Assembly: GCA_038199755.1 (NCBI GenBank)
Contig: JBBPYR010000163.1
Location: forward strand, 1-12,137
Length of the DNA stretch: 12,137 nucleotides
Source of the DNA: JBBPYR01 sp038199755
Lineage (GTDB): Bacteria > Chloroflexota > Ktedonobacteria > Ktedonobacterales > Ktedonobacteraceae
Direction: 5' to 3'
Below the pieces are notes generated by a model. It saw only the letters and a list, made by a program, of their open reading frames with translations, did not search any database and had not been told where the DNA came from. Numbering within the stretch: the first letter of the stretch is position 1; every line of letters starts with the position of its first letter. Position numbers and translations under genes: made by a program. This document shows, piece after piece, positions 6,667 through 12,128 of the stretch.

Positions 6667-7788
6667 TTACTTGAGACTCTCCAGATACGCTACGAGTTGT
6701 ACAATCTGATCATGTGTCAAATTGACCGCCATATCGTTGCCGGGCTTGATGCCTTGCGGATCATTGAGCCATTGGGCCAGTTCACAACTTTTTATTAACT
6801 CGTCATAAGAAGTTGAAGTACACAGAGCGGGATTATTCCTCAAGACACCACCAGCGATCAATGGGCGAGACCCAAAGTGTGTCAGGTTGGGACCTACTTT
6901 ACACTGTTCCCCGTCCGTTGGTTGTGCCACTGTGTTATAACACGACACCTTCGGATCATAGTAGCCTTTGACACTTACGCCAACGATACCATGACAGCCA
7001 GTGCATTGATTTTTGAAAACGGTCTGTCCTTGTGCCGCGAGACTACCGCTCGTAGGCGTCACGCCCGCTTGCTGCTGCGTGCTCACCCAGGTATTGAAAT
7101 CATCGCCGTTCTGAATGACGACATTGAACTCCATGTGCGCGTGTTGGATACCGCAGAATTCGGCACACTCACCGACATAGGTCCCTGTCTTATTCGCCTG
7201 AAACCATTTCTGGTTGTTATGACCAGGAATATCGTCGGTCTTTCCGGTCAACGCAGGTATCCAGAAGCTATGAATAACGTTGTTTGAGAACAACTCCACA
7301 TGCACCGTCTTGCCGACAGGTGCATACAGTGTATCGGCAGTCGTGATCTTATACTGGGGATAATAGAACTCCCACCACCACTGGTGGCCTACTACCTCAA
7401 CCTGAACCGCATCGCCTGCTGGCTGTGATGCAACAGCGAACAGCGTCTGAATGGTAAAACCTAGCGTGATAAAAAGAATCACAGCAGGAATAATCGTCCA
7501 TAACGCTTCAACTCTGAGGTTGCCATGATTCTGGCGCGGATTAGGCATCCCTGGTCGTTCGCGGAAACGCACAATAGAAAAAATCAATGCTCCTTCCACG
7601 CCCACAAAGACCACTGTTGCGATAATCAGGATAATGTAGAATAGACCTTTTTCCTGATCTGCTACGGGGCCGAAGGTATCCAGAACGGTCGCTGGGCTCC
7701 CACAGGCACTCAGCAGGAGTGAGGCCAGCACCATGCCGAGGCCCCCCGTCAGCCAGCGTTTTGGCTTAGTAAATAAAGGCATCCTCAC
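6667..7788 (-). CDS. ctaC: Cytochrome c oxidase subunit II, lipoprotein with C-terminal cytochrome c domain (caa3 type)
   Basis: The 373-residue subunit II accepts electrons through its own haem c and the CuA centre and passes them to subunit I. A lipoprotein signal ends in LSAC with C29. Two membrane helices follow (about 48-72 and 95-117). The cupredoxin domain keeps all CuA ligands: H173, C208, E210, C212, H216 and M219. The cytochrome c domain (about 250-372) has C262-x-x-C265-H266 and probable axial M353 (PGNDM). Inside it lies a long insert with four more cysteines (C283, C296, C323, C335), likely two disulfides. The start is GTG at 7788 with AGGAG 8 bases upstream; the ATG two codons later is badly spaced. 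It is the first gene of the ctaCDFE operon. The cytochrome c fusion means soluble cytochrome c may not be needed. Confidence 0.97.
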   Translation of the reverse strand: MRMPLFTKPKRWLTGGLGMVLASLLLSACGSPATVLDTFGPVADQEKGLFYIILIIATVVFVGVEGALIFSIVRFRERPGMPNPRQNHGNLRVEALWTIIPAVILFITLGFTIQTLFAVASQPAGDAVQVEVVGHQWWWEFYYPQYKITTADTLYAPVGKTVHVELFSNNVIHSFWIPALTGKTDDIPGHNNQKWFQANKTGTYVGECAEFCGIQHAHMEFNVVIQNGDDFNTWVSTQQQAGVTPTSGSLAAQGQTVFKNQCTGCHGIVGVSVKGYYDPKVSCYNTVAQPTDGEQCKVGPNLTHFGSRPLIAGGVLRNNPALCTSTSYDELIKSCELAQWLNDPQGIKPGNDMAVNLTHDQIVQLVAYLESLK

Positions 7789-7989
7789 GTCTTAAACTCC
7801 TAAAACATAGTTTGCTAGTCTGGTTTTGACGATGGACAAACACCAACAAACATGAACAGATATGGATAGATGATGTCTGTAGTTTTATGACATATTTTTC
7901 CACGTTACCCGTAGTGTAAAGAGTGTGCCTGACAAGCGGCTTGCAGTTTAACGTTGCCACCTTACAAGCACCTGAATAGATAACGACAT
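7789..7989 (-). promoter_or_regulatory. Leader and possible promoter of the oxidase operon
   Basis: This 201-base gap precedes ctaC and must hold the operon's promoter unless transcription reads through from hepT. The best pair seen on the minus strand is TTTACA (7915-7920) and AAATAT (7892-7897), 17 bases apart, which would give a leader of about 100 bases. The -10 match is poor, so the pair is tentative. No strong terminator for the upstream hepT gene was found. Confidence 0.3.
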
Positions 7990-8331
7990 TCAAACACTGT
8001 CATTAATAGCGCGAATTTCCGTATCAATGACAATCTTCAAGATGGGGATATCCTTCTCTATCGCTGTCCAAACTACGTCTTTATCAATTAAAAAATATTG
8101 ATGAATGAGCATATCTCTCATTCCACTAATTTGCTTCCATGGGATATGTGGATACTTGCTCTTAAGCTCTGGTGGCAAGCTACGCACGATTTCACCGATA
8201 ATTTCCAAATGTCGGATGAAATACTGCTCTCCAAAATCATCATCTAAAATCGTGCGCCCTAGATGTGCATATTTTTCAATATTGGAAATGGCTCTTTGAA
8301 TATCACGTAATCGCTGAGGCGTATCTCTCAT
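7990..8331 (-). CDS. hepT: HepT-like toxin (HEPN ribonuclease), module 1
   Basis: The 113-residue protein is a helical HEPN-family toxin. The diagnostic RX4HXY RNase motif is R72-x4-H77-x-Y79 in MRDMLIHQYF. In characterised HepT/MntA pairs the toxin cleaves RNA and is silenced when its partner nucleotidyltransferase adds AMP to the tyrosine of this motif; the same is inferred here. Its ATG overlaps the mntA stop by four bases (ATGA), so the two are translationally coupled, with the antitoxin made first. It is roughly half identical to the second HepT at 8707-9039, clearly more diverged than their partners. All motif residues are intact, so the module may be active. Confidence 0.9.
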   Translation of the reverse strand: MRDTPQRLRDIQRAISNIEKYAHLGRTILDDDFGEQYFIRHLEIIGEIVRSLPPELKSKYPHIPWKQISGMRDMLIHQYFLIDKDVVWTAIEKDIPILKIVIDTEIRAINDSV

Positions 8332-8624
8332 AACAAAACGGCATCTTTCAGGACAGTGTTACGTATCGGCTCACGCTCACGCAAACTGCCTTCTGTCACG
8401 ACATCCACCTTACATTCGAGCAACTCTTGTAAATCTTGCCATAAGCCAACAACATCGAGCAAACTCCGTCCAGGTTCCATATCCACCAGCAGATCAATAT
8501 CACTTTGCTCGTCATCTTCTCCACGCGCTACCGAGCCAAAGATACGCACATTATGGGCACCATACTGCTCGGCGAGGCGCAGAATATCTTCACGTTTCGC
8601 CTGTAACAGGTCACGTAGACGCAT
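8328..8624 (-). CDS. mntA: MntA-like nucleotidyltransferase antitoxin, module 1
   Basis: The 98-residue minimal nucleotidyltransferase has the GSx10DxD motif: G30-S31, D42 and D44, with a third acidic residue D74 in VDVV. In known systems this enzyme AMPylates HepT and so neutralises it. I chose ATG at 8624, with GGAG 8 bases upstream; the frame continues to 8666 but this site and the matching start in module 2 favour the shorter form. The first 57 residues differ from module 2 at only two positions (I14 and H24), whereas the C-terminal third is clearly different. The stop overlaps the hepT start. Confidence 0.9.
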   Translation of the reverse strand: MRLRDLLQAKREDILRLAEQYGAHNVRIFGSVARGEDDEQSDIDLLVDMEPGRSLLDVVGLWQDLQELLECKVDVVTEGSLREREPIRNTVLKDAVLL

Positions 8625-8667
8625 TATCCTTGCTCCTTCCGCGCCGTACAACATAGTCAGACTCATC

Positions 8668-8689
8668 TCTTTGCAATTGTTACATAGTT
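8668..8689 (-). promoter_or_regulatory. Conserved upstream block and possible promoter of mntA module 1
   Basis: These 22 bases match 20 of 22 in the block 9354-9375 upstream of the second mntA. On the minus strand they read AACTATG then ACAATTGCAAAGA. In module 2 this contains an extended -10 (TGCTACAAT); here two changed bases weaken it. The 40 or so bases between this block and the Shine-Dalgarno are not conserved, so the block is probably functional. Confidence 0.45.
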
Positions 8690-8706
8690 TTTAATAGGGC
8701 ACTATC

Positions 8707-9039
8707 TTATTCTACTCCCAATAAAGCGTCAACGCTCGCCTTTAGTGTTGGCAAATCTTGTTCAACTACGTCCCACACGGCATCAAGGTCGATATTAAAG
8801 TATATGTGAGTGAGAATATTGCGCATACCACTGATACCCTTCCAGGGAATTTCTGGATGTTGGTCTTTGAACTCTTGAGGCATAGAACGTGTAGCCTCAC
8901 CTATAATCTCTAAGTGATGAATTACCCATGTTCTTACTAATTCATCTGTATCAAAAGCCTGTCTTCCACCACTCGTATACTTCACAATATTGCTGATTGC
9001 CTGCTGAACATCACGAAGTCGCGCTGGTATATCTCTCAC
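8707..9039 (-). CDS. hepT: HepT-like toxin (HEPN ribonuclease), module 2
   Basis: This 110-residue HEPN protein has the RX4HXY motif as R73-x4-H78-x-Y80 (MRNILTHIYF). It starts at a GTG whose bases overlap the stop of mntA module 2 (GTGA), the same coupled arrangement as module 1 except for the weaker start codon. It shares with module 1 the N-terminal pattern RLRD-x-Q-x-AISNI, HLEIIGE and IPWK-x-ISGMR, while the middle and C-terminus differ. It is expected to be an RNase neutralised by AMPylation from its partner. Whether the two modules are insulated or cross-neutralise cannot be read from the sequence. Confidence 0.9.
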   Translation of the reverse strand: MRDIPARLRDVQQAISNIVKYTSGGRQAFDTDELVRTWVIHHLEIIGEATRSMPQEFKDQHPEIPWKGISGMRNILTHIYFNIDLDAVWDVVEQDLPTLKASVDALLGVE

Positions 9040-9326
9040 AAAGTAACCGCCTCTCGCAAGACGCGATCCTTCATACGCTCACGCAGACTGCGTTCCGTCA
9101 CGACATCAACCTCACAATCAAGCAACTCACGTAAATCCATGAGTAGTGCCCCAAGATCGAGCAAGCTCCGTCCCGGCTCCATATCGACTAACAGATCAAT
9201 ATCACTTTGCTCGTCGTCTTCTCCACGCGCCACCGAGCCAAAGATACGCACATTACGTGCGCCATACTGCTCCGCGAGGCGCAACACATCTTCACGTTTC
9301 GCCTGTAACAGGTCACGTAGACGCAT
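9036..9326 (-). CDS. mntA: MntA-like nucleotidyltransferase antitoxin, module 2
   Basis: The 96-residue nucleotidyltransferase has G30-S31, D42, D44 and D74, the same catalytic set as module 1. I chose ATG at 9326; the Shine-Dalgarno and start block AAGGAGCAAGGATA is identical to that of module 1. The frame open to 9371 would begin upstream of this site, in the promoter block. The nucleotide match between the two mntA genes is very high from the start codon through about codon 57 and falls beyond it, which points to a recent duplication or gene conversion limited to the 5' part. The gene lies about 50 bases downstream of the ctaG stop codon. Confidence 0.9.
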   Translation of the reverse strand: MRLRDLLQAKREDVLRLAEQYGARNVRIFGSVARGEDDEQSDIDLLVDMEPGRSLLDLGALLMDLRELLDCEVDVVTERSLRERMKDRVLREAVTL

Positions 9327-9353
9327 TATCCTTGCTCCTTTCGCCAGACTTCT

Positions 9354-9375
9354 TCTTTGCAATTGTAGCATAGTT
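9354..9375 (-). promoter_or_regulatory. Extended -10 promoter block of mntA module 2
   Basis: On the minus strand the block reads AACTATGCTACAATTGCAAAGA, containing an extended -10 TGCTACAAT (TACAAT at 9362-9367). It begins just after the ctaG stop codon, so any -35 would lie inside the ctaG coding end; none is convincing, as often with extended -10 promoters. The block is shared with module 1 (8668-8689). Confidence 0.5.
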
Positions 9376-9376
9376 C

Positions 9377-10243
9377 CTACACGGTTTCTATTTCCTCCTC
9401 CTCCTCCACATCGGCATCATAGAGCAGAGCCTCATTCTCGTGTTGCTTCTTATCTTGCAACTGCATCCACTGAATGAACAGGATGCTGACAATTACGATA
9501 TTCAAAATGCTCCCAGGAATCCACATAATCAGGCCACCAAGCTGCTGGTCGGTGGCAGGCGAGAGTCCCCACACACGCGCATCATGGATATACGGCGTAT
9601 AGAGGGGATCGGCAAACGTGAGGCCCGCACCAAGTGCCACAGTGGGCATACCCGACAGGAAAATATACAGCACCTGCCCACCAAGCGAGAGACGCGGTAA
9701 TTCCGCCGAGGTGTTGAGCACCGGCCACCAGTAAATGATGGCGAACACGATAAAGGTCAGGTGCTCCAGAATGTGTATATAATCGTTGGTAAGCGTTGCA
9801 TCGTACAAGGGTGGGGTGTGCCAAAGCCAGAAATCAGCATTATACAGGAAGAAGGCAATCGCAGGATACGTCACAAATTTGCCAAGTTTAAAGAGTGTCG
9901 GATTGCGAAAAACGACCTTCCATAACCATCCTGGCGTTCCCAGCACCATCAATGGCGGCCCAACCACCGTGAGAAATAAGTGCTGCACCATGTGCGCACT
10001 GAACAGGTAATCGTCACCCAGCTTATCCAGAGCGGTGAAAAGCGACAAAAATATAATCCCTACGCCCAACACAAAGCAGACACCGCGCCATGTCTCAAAG
10101 CGTTCAGACAGGTGATATTTGACGCGCAACGGCCCTACCGCGTAGACGTAGAGGGCGATGATGCCAGCGCATCCCACTATAATGGACGGTTGCCAGTTCC
10201 ACTGTGTCAACCAGAAATTAAGTCCCACATCAACCGTTTGCAT
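9377..10243 (-). CDS. ctaG: CtaG-family caa3 oxidase assembly factor
   Basis: The 288-residue protein belongs to the CtaG family of multi-spanning proteins needed for caa3 oxidase assembly and thought to act in copper delivery to CuB. This is a different family from the single-helix Cox11/CtaG of proteobacteria. Signatures are FSAHMVQHLFLTVVGPPLM (H84, H88), LWHTPPLYDATL (H142), HILEHLTF (H157, H161) and the DQQLGGLIMWIPGS segment near 232-245. About seven membrane helices are expected. The C-terminus is cytoplasmic-like and ends in an acidic run (residues 277-286). I chose ATG at 10243. A longer frame from TTG at 10306 has no ribosome-binding site and runs through a good promoter, so it is rejected. 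AAAGG lies 11 bases before the ATG, somewhat far. It is separated from ctaC by both MntA/HepT modules. Confidence 0.92.
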   Translation of the reverse strand: MQTVDVGLNFWLTQWNWQPSIIVGCAGIIALYVYAVGPLRVKYHLSERFETWRGVCFVLGVGIIFLSLFTALDKLGDDYLFSAHMVQHLFLTVVGPPLMVLGTPGWLWKVVFRNPTLFKLGKFVTYPAIAFFLYNADFWLWHTPPLYDATLTNDYIHILEHLTFIVFAIIYWWPVLNTSAELPRLSLGGQVLYIFLSGMPTVALGAGLTFADPLYTPYIHDARVWGLSPATDQQLGGLIMWIPGSILNIVIVSILFIQWMQLQDKKQHENEALLYDADVEEEEEIETV

Positions 10244-10277
10244 AGCAAACCAGACCTTTCCAGAAATGACTGCTAAT

Positions 10278-10306
10278 ACTATAACAGTATCATCACTTCT
10301 GGACAA
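10278..10306 (-). promoter_or_regulatory. Promoter of ctaG
   Basis: On the minus strand TTGTCC (10301-10306) and TATAGT (10278-10283) are exactly 17 bases apart, and the -10 is preceded by TGT, giving an extended -10. Transcription should start near 10271 with a leader of about 28 bases before the ATG at 10243. This supports ctaG being independent of the HigBA operon and rules out the longer TTG-started frame. Confidence 0.65.
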
Positions 10307-10322
10307 GAGTTAATAGAATCAC

Positions 10323-10362
10323 AAAAATAGCCCTTGAGCGAGAATGTTCAAGGACTATTTTT
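10323..10362 (-). terminator. Intrinsic terminator of the HigBA operon
   Basis: A 15-bp stem (10323-10337 with 10348-10362) and a 10-base loop end in a T run on the minus strand. The single imperfect pair is a G-U wobble in minus-strand RNA but an A-C mismatch in plus-strand RNA, which fits use on the minus strand. The stop codon of higA lies at the base of the stem. It separates HigBA from the ctaG promoter. Confidence 0.85.
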
Positions 10363-10681
10363 ATGATTCCAGTGCTATCTTGATGGGGCTTTCTCCGTCA
10401 TGGGCATCACGCAGGATAATATCAGCCGTTAGATGCAGAGCGGAAAGTAACTCTACAAGCGTACCCAACGTAGGGTTACTATCTTCAGCCGATAGAAGGC
10501 GAGATATAGCTTCCCGTTTCTTTCCCATACGTGTAGCCAGCATTTCTTGTGTAATATGTTGTCTTTTTCGTACTTCATCAATGGCATGCATAATATTTAG
10601 TTCTGCATCCATTTCCTGGTAGCCAGCAGCGACCTCTTTATTCTGTAACCTTTTTTGTCGGCGTTGTTCGAATCTATTCAT
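10361..10681 (-). CDS. higA: HigA-like antitoxin with Xre-type helix-turn-helix
   Basis: The 106-residue protein has an Xre/HTH_3 DNA-binding domain at about 33-91 (ITQEMLATRMGKKREAISRL, then NPTLGTLVELLSAL). The basic N-terminal 30 residues probably contribute to toxin binding. The start is ATG at 10681 with GAGG 6 bases upstream. That ribosome-binding site sits inside the last codons of the toxin gene, and the reading frames overlap by 8 bases, so translation is coupled. A frame extending to TTG at 10693 lacks a suitable site. Toxin-first order is typical of HigBA. It should bind the palindrome at 11083-11102 and repress its own operon. Confidence 0.88.
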   Translation of the reverse strand: MNRFEQRRQKRLQNKEVAAGYQEMDAELNIMHAIDEVRKRQHITQEMLATRMGKKREAISRLLSAEDSNPTLGTLVELLSALHLTADIILRDAHDGESPIKIALES

Positions 10682-11075
10682 CACTTTCCTCAATTTCTAC
10701 TTGTATAGGGCTGACATGACGTGTATGTTTATATTCCAGCCAATACGTGTGCGCTCTTTTCATATCACGTTCTGAGGCAGCTTCACCGACACGCTTCGTA
10801 TAACCATGAAGTAGTACAATTCGTTCACCATCAAATCCAAAAAATTCGCGCGCGAGCATTCCACTATAGATAACACGAATTTCCCATATTCCTTCGTATT
10901 CACGACACTTCTCTATATAGCCTCCACCTAGCTGATGACCGTGAAGCTCCATTTCAACGGTTATACGCATCAACTTCCCCGATAGCTTTGGATAATGGCT
11001 ATCAAGTTCATCTTCAAACACTTCAGCAGGTTGTGTTGTGTCTGCTTGCTCAAAATATTCTATCGTCCACTTCAT
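10674..11075 (-). CDS. higB: HigB-like toxin of the RelE/Gp49 family
   Basis: The 133-residue protein shows the RelE-superfamily pattern EGIWEIRVIYSG (61-72), REFFGFDGERIVLLHGYTKR (76-95) and a C-terminal helix with ERDMKRA. These proteins cleave mRNA on the ribosome and are inhibited by the paired HTH antitoxin. The C-terminus is longer than usual, with about 20 residues (KHTRHVSPIQVEIEESDE) beyond the expected end; part of this tail encodes the higA ribosome-binding site at the nucleotide level. ATG at 11075 lies only about 7-8 bases after the -10 box, so the mRNA is probably leaderless or nearly so; no Shine-Dalgarno is visible. Confidence 0.85.
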   Translation of the reverse strand: MKWTIEYFEQADTTQPAEVFEDELDSHYPKLSGKLMRITVEMELHGHQLGGGYIEKCREYEGIWEIRVIYSGMLAREFFGFDGERIVLLHGYTKRVGEAASERDMKRAHTYWLEYKHTRHVSPIQVEIEESDE

Positions 11076-11081
11076 ATCTGT

Positions 11082-11110
11082 ATTGTAACATATAAGTTAC
11101 AAAAAAGCAA
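11082..11110 (-). promoter_or_regulatory. HigBA promoter with embedded palindromic operator
   Basis: The perfect inverted repeat TTGTAAC-N6-GTTACAA (11083-11102) overlaps a promoter read on the minus strand as TTGCTT (11105-11110), a 17-base spacer and TACAAT (11082-11087), the latter preceded by TGT as an extended -10. An operator covering the spacer and -10 is what autoregulation by an Xre-type antitoxin would need. The start codon of higB follows almost at once. Confidence 0.75.
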
Positions 11111-11136
11111 CGCTTGATTATCTTGGCATCGTTCAA

Positions 11137-11171
11137 GTAAAGGCAATATTGTCAACCAAGATTGCCTTTAC
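11137..11171. repeat. Perfect 11-bp inverted repeat between the divergent genes
   Basis: GTAAAGGCAAT (11137-11147) pairs with ATTGCCTTTAC (11161-11171) around a 13-base spacer. It lies between higB (minus) and the unknown plus-strand gene at 11298. It has no T run, so an operator or small hairpin is more likely than a terminator. Just to its right, GGTTCA-TT-TGAACC (11188-11201) is a second dyad, itself flanked by TAAGGT and ACCTTA. Confidence 0.6.
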
Positions 11172-11297
11172 AAGCTGAAAACTGTAAGGTTCATTTGAAC
11201 CATACCTTATACAACATTACCCTTGGCTGTACGTAAGTAAGATAAACACATACTCTTCCTTTCATACAACACAAGATAAAAGAGAGGATACAACCAT

Positions 11298-11831
11298 ATG
11301 CCCTCACTACGCGACTGGATCGGACAAGAAATGACATGGGTTCCTACTGCCACCTTTAAAACTCGCTTCGACCTCGTAACAGGCGACACCACCATCGCCT
11401 CTTTGGATATGAGCAACTGGACAACGAAAGCAACAGCTACGGTTCCAGAAGGCATCTTGTTGATGCAGCTCGAAGGCTTATCCCGCAGAAAAGCGACCAT
11501 CTACGCCGCAGAACAAGGTGCCGCCATTGCGACCTATCAGCGCAAATGGTCGGGAACAAGCGGCATGCTGGAATTCCCCGATGGTCGCCAACTGAAATGG
11601 ACAAAAACAAACTTCTGGGGCAACGAAAAAGCCTGGCGCGACCAGATGGGTATCATCGACTACGTTCAATTCCACACGCGCTCCTTCTCGCGCAAGGTAG
11701 AGGTTATGATCTCACCACAAGCCGCCGAGGTTCCTGAACTCTCAATGCTGCTGGTACTCGGCCTCTATAACATCATTATTGAGCGACGCGATGCAGAGGC
11801 TGCCAGTTCCGCAGCTACTGCTTCAATCTAA
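11298..11831 (+). CDS. Unknown protein, possibly Tubby-C/LURP-one-like beta-barrel
   Basis: This 177-residue protein is the only complete plus-strand gene. I do not recognise it firmly. It has no signal peptide or clear membrane helix, apart from a moderately hydrophobic stretch at about 149-161 (SMLLVLGLYNIII). Short alternating hydrophobic segments, many Trp, Gly and Thr residues and a final helix followed by charged residues resemble the Tubby-C/LURP-one-like barrel proteins common in bacteria, whose function is mostly unknown. ATG at 11298 has GAGAGGA 9 bases upstream. The end is Ala/Ser-rich (EAASSAATASI). It diverges from higB across 222 bases with two dyads and is followed by a 25-bp hairpin. 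Codon use looks ordinary. The family assignment is a guess from pattern. Confidence 0.8.
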   Translation: MPSLRDWIGQEMTWVPTATFKTRFDLVTGDTTIASLDMSNWTTKATATVPEGILLMQLEGLSRRKATIYAAEQGAAIATYQRKWSGTSGMLEFPDGRQLKWTKTNFWGNEKAWRDQMGIIDYVQFHTRSFSRKVEVMISPQAAEVPELSMLLVLGLYNIIIERRDAEAASSAATASI

Positions 11832-11841
11832 CAAACTTACT

Positions 11842-11898
11842 GCAAGAAGCCAGGGGTGTGCCTCATCACAAGCATGAGGCACACCCCTGGCTTCTTGC
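11842..11898 (+). terminator. Perfect 25-bp hairpin after the plus-strand gene
   Basis: The arms 11842-11866 and 11874-11898 are perfectly complementary, with a 7-base loop (CACAAGC), ten bases after the stop codon at 11831. The stem is far longer than a typical intrinsic terminator and no strong T run follows (TTCGTTCAGG). The outer eight bases, GCAAGAAG, also occur inside the stem at 3565-3636. Confidence 0.75.
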
Positions 11899-12008
11899 TT
11901 CGTTCAGGCGTTTGTAAGGCGAAGACAAGCTCTTGCAAGTGCTGTATCAGGACTGACGACGACAATAGCACAAGTTGATTTATCTCTCGAAGAAGATTTT
12001 CACCAAAC

Positions 12009-12054
12009 GTCGGCAGGATGCCCCTGTTTTCTAAACAGGGGGAGGAATGCCGAC
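12009..12054 (+). ncRNA. Two-tier hairpin, possible IS200/IS605 end or omega-RNA remnant
   Basis: The outer stem GTCGGCA/TGCCGAC (12009-12015 with 12048-12054) and the inner stem CCCCTGTTT/AAACAGGGG (12021-12029 with 12033-12041) are perfect, with an internal loop GGATG opposite GAGGAA. A GCCCC stem closing with GGGGGAGGA resembles the terminal hairpins of IS200/IS605 elements that form the 3' scaffold of TnpB guide RNAs. No tnpB coding sequence lies upstream within the window, so if related it is a solitary end or the left flank of an element beginning at 12129. The structure is certain; the identity is a guess. Confidence 0.35.
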
Positions 12055-12093
12055 CATCTCAACATGCTACAATGTTTCAACAGAAATTGATAA

Positions 12094-12122
12094 TTGGCAA
12101 TTCTGTGATAGGATGGTAGACT
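12094..12122 (+). promoter_or_regulatory. Possible promoter of a gene starting at the window edge
   Basis: TTGGCA (12094-12099) and TAGACT (12117-12122) are 17 bases apart. The expected start of transcription falls on or next to the ATG at 12129, which would give a leaderless mRNA. Confidence 0.4.
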
Positions 12123-12128
12123 TGTTCT

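Larger units (their letters stand above)
11899..12128. other. Non-coding right end of window
   Basis: No complete gene is visible here. The stretch 11899-12008 shows nothing I can name. It is followed by the two-tier hairpin at 12009-12054, an imperfect dyad CAGAA(A)TTG/CAATTCTG around 12081-12105, and a promoter-like pair ahead of a possible start codon at 12129. An extended -10-like TGCTACAAT also appears at 12065-12073, the same string as in the mntA module 2 promoter. Confidence 0.5.

Noticed and set aside
7766..7993. Small minus-strand open frame of 75 codons upstream of ctaC
   Set aside because: It overlaps the ctaC start in another frame, has no family likeness and occupies the expected promoter region.
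10244..10306. TTG-started extension of CtaG to 309 residues
   Set aside because: It runs through a TTGTCC-17-TATAGT promoter and has no ribosome-binding site.
11184..11240. Sigma-70 promoter for the plus-strand gene at 11298
   Set aside because: TTGAAC with a -10 17 bases later gives only TACCCT, and other pairings are no better; nothing good enough to annotate.
11207..11500. Minus-strand frame of 97 codons
   Set aside because: It is antisense to the well-supported plus-strand gene at 11298 and has no start signal.
11899..12054. Decayed tnpB 3' coding end upstream of the hairpin
   Set aside because: The frames open here show no TnpB C-terminal features, so only the hairpin itself is reported as a possible element end.
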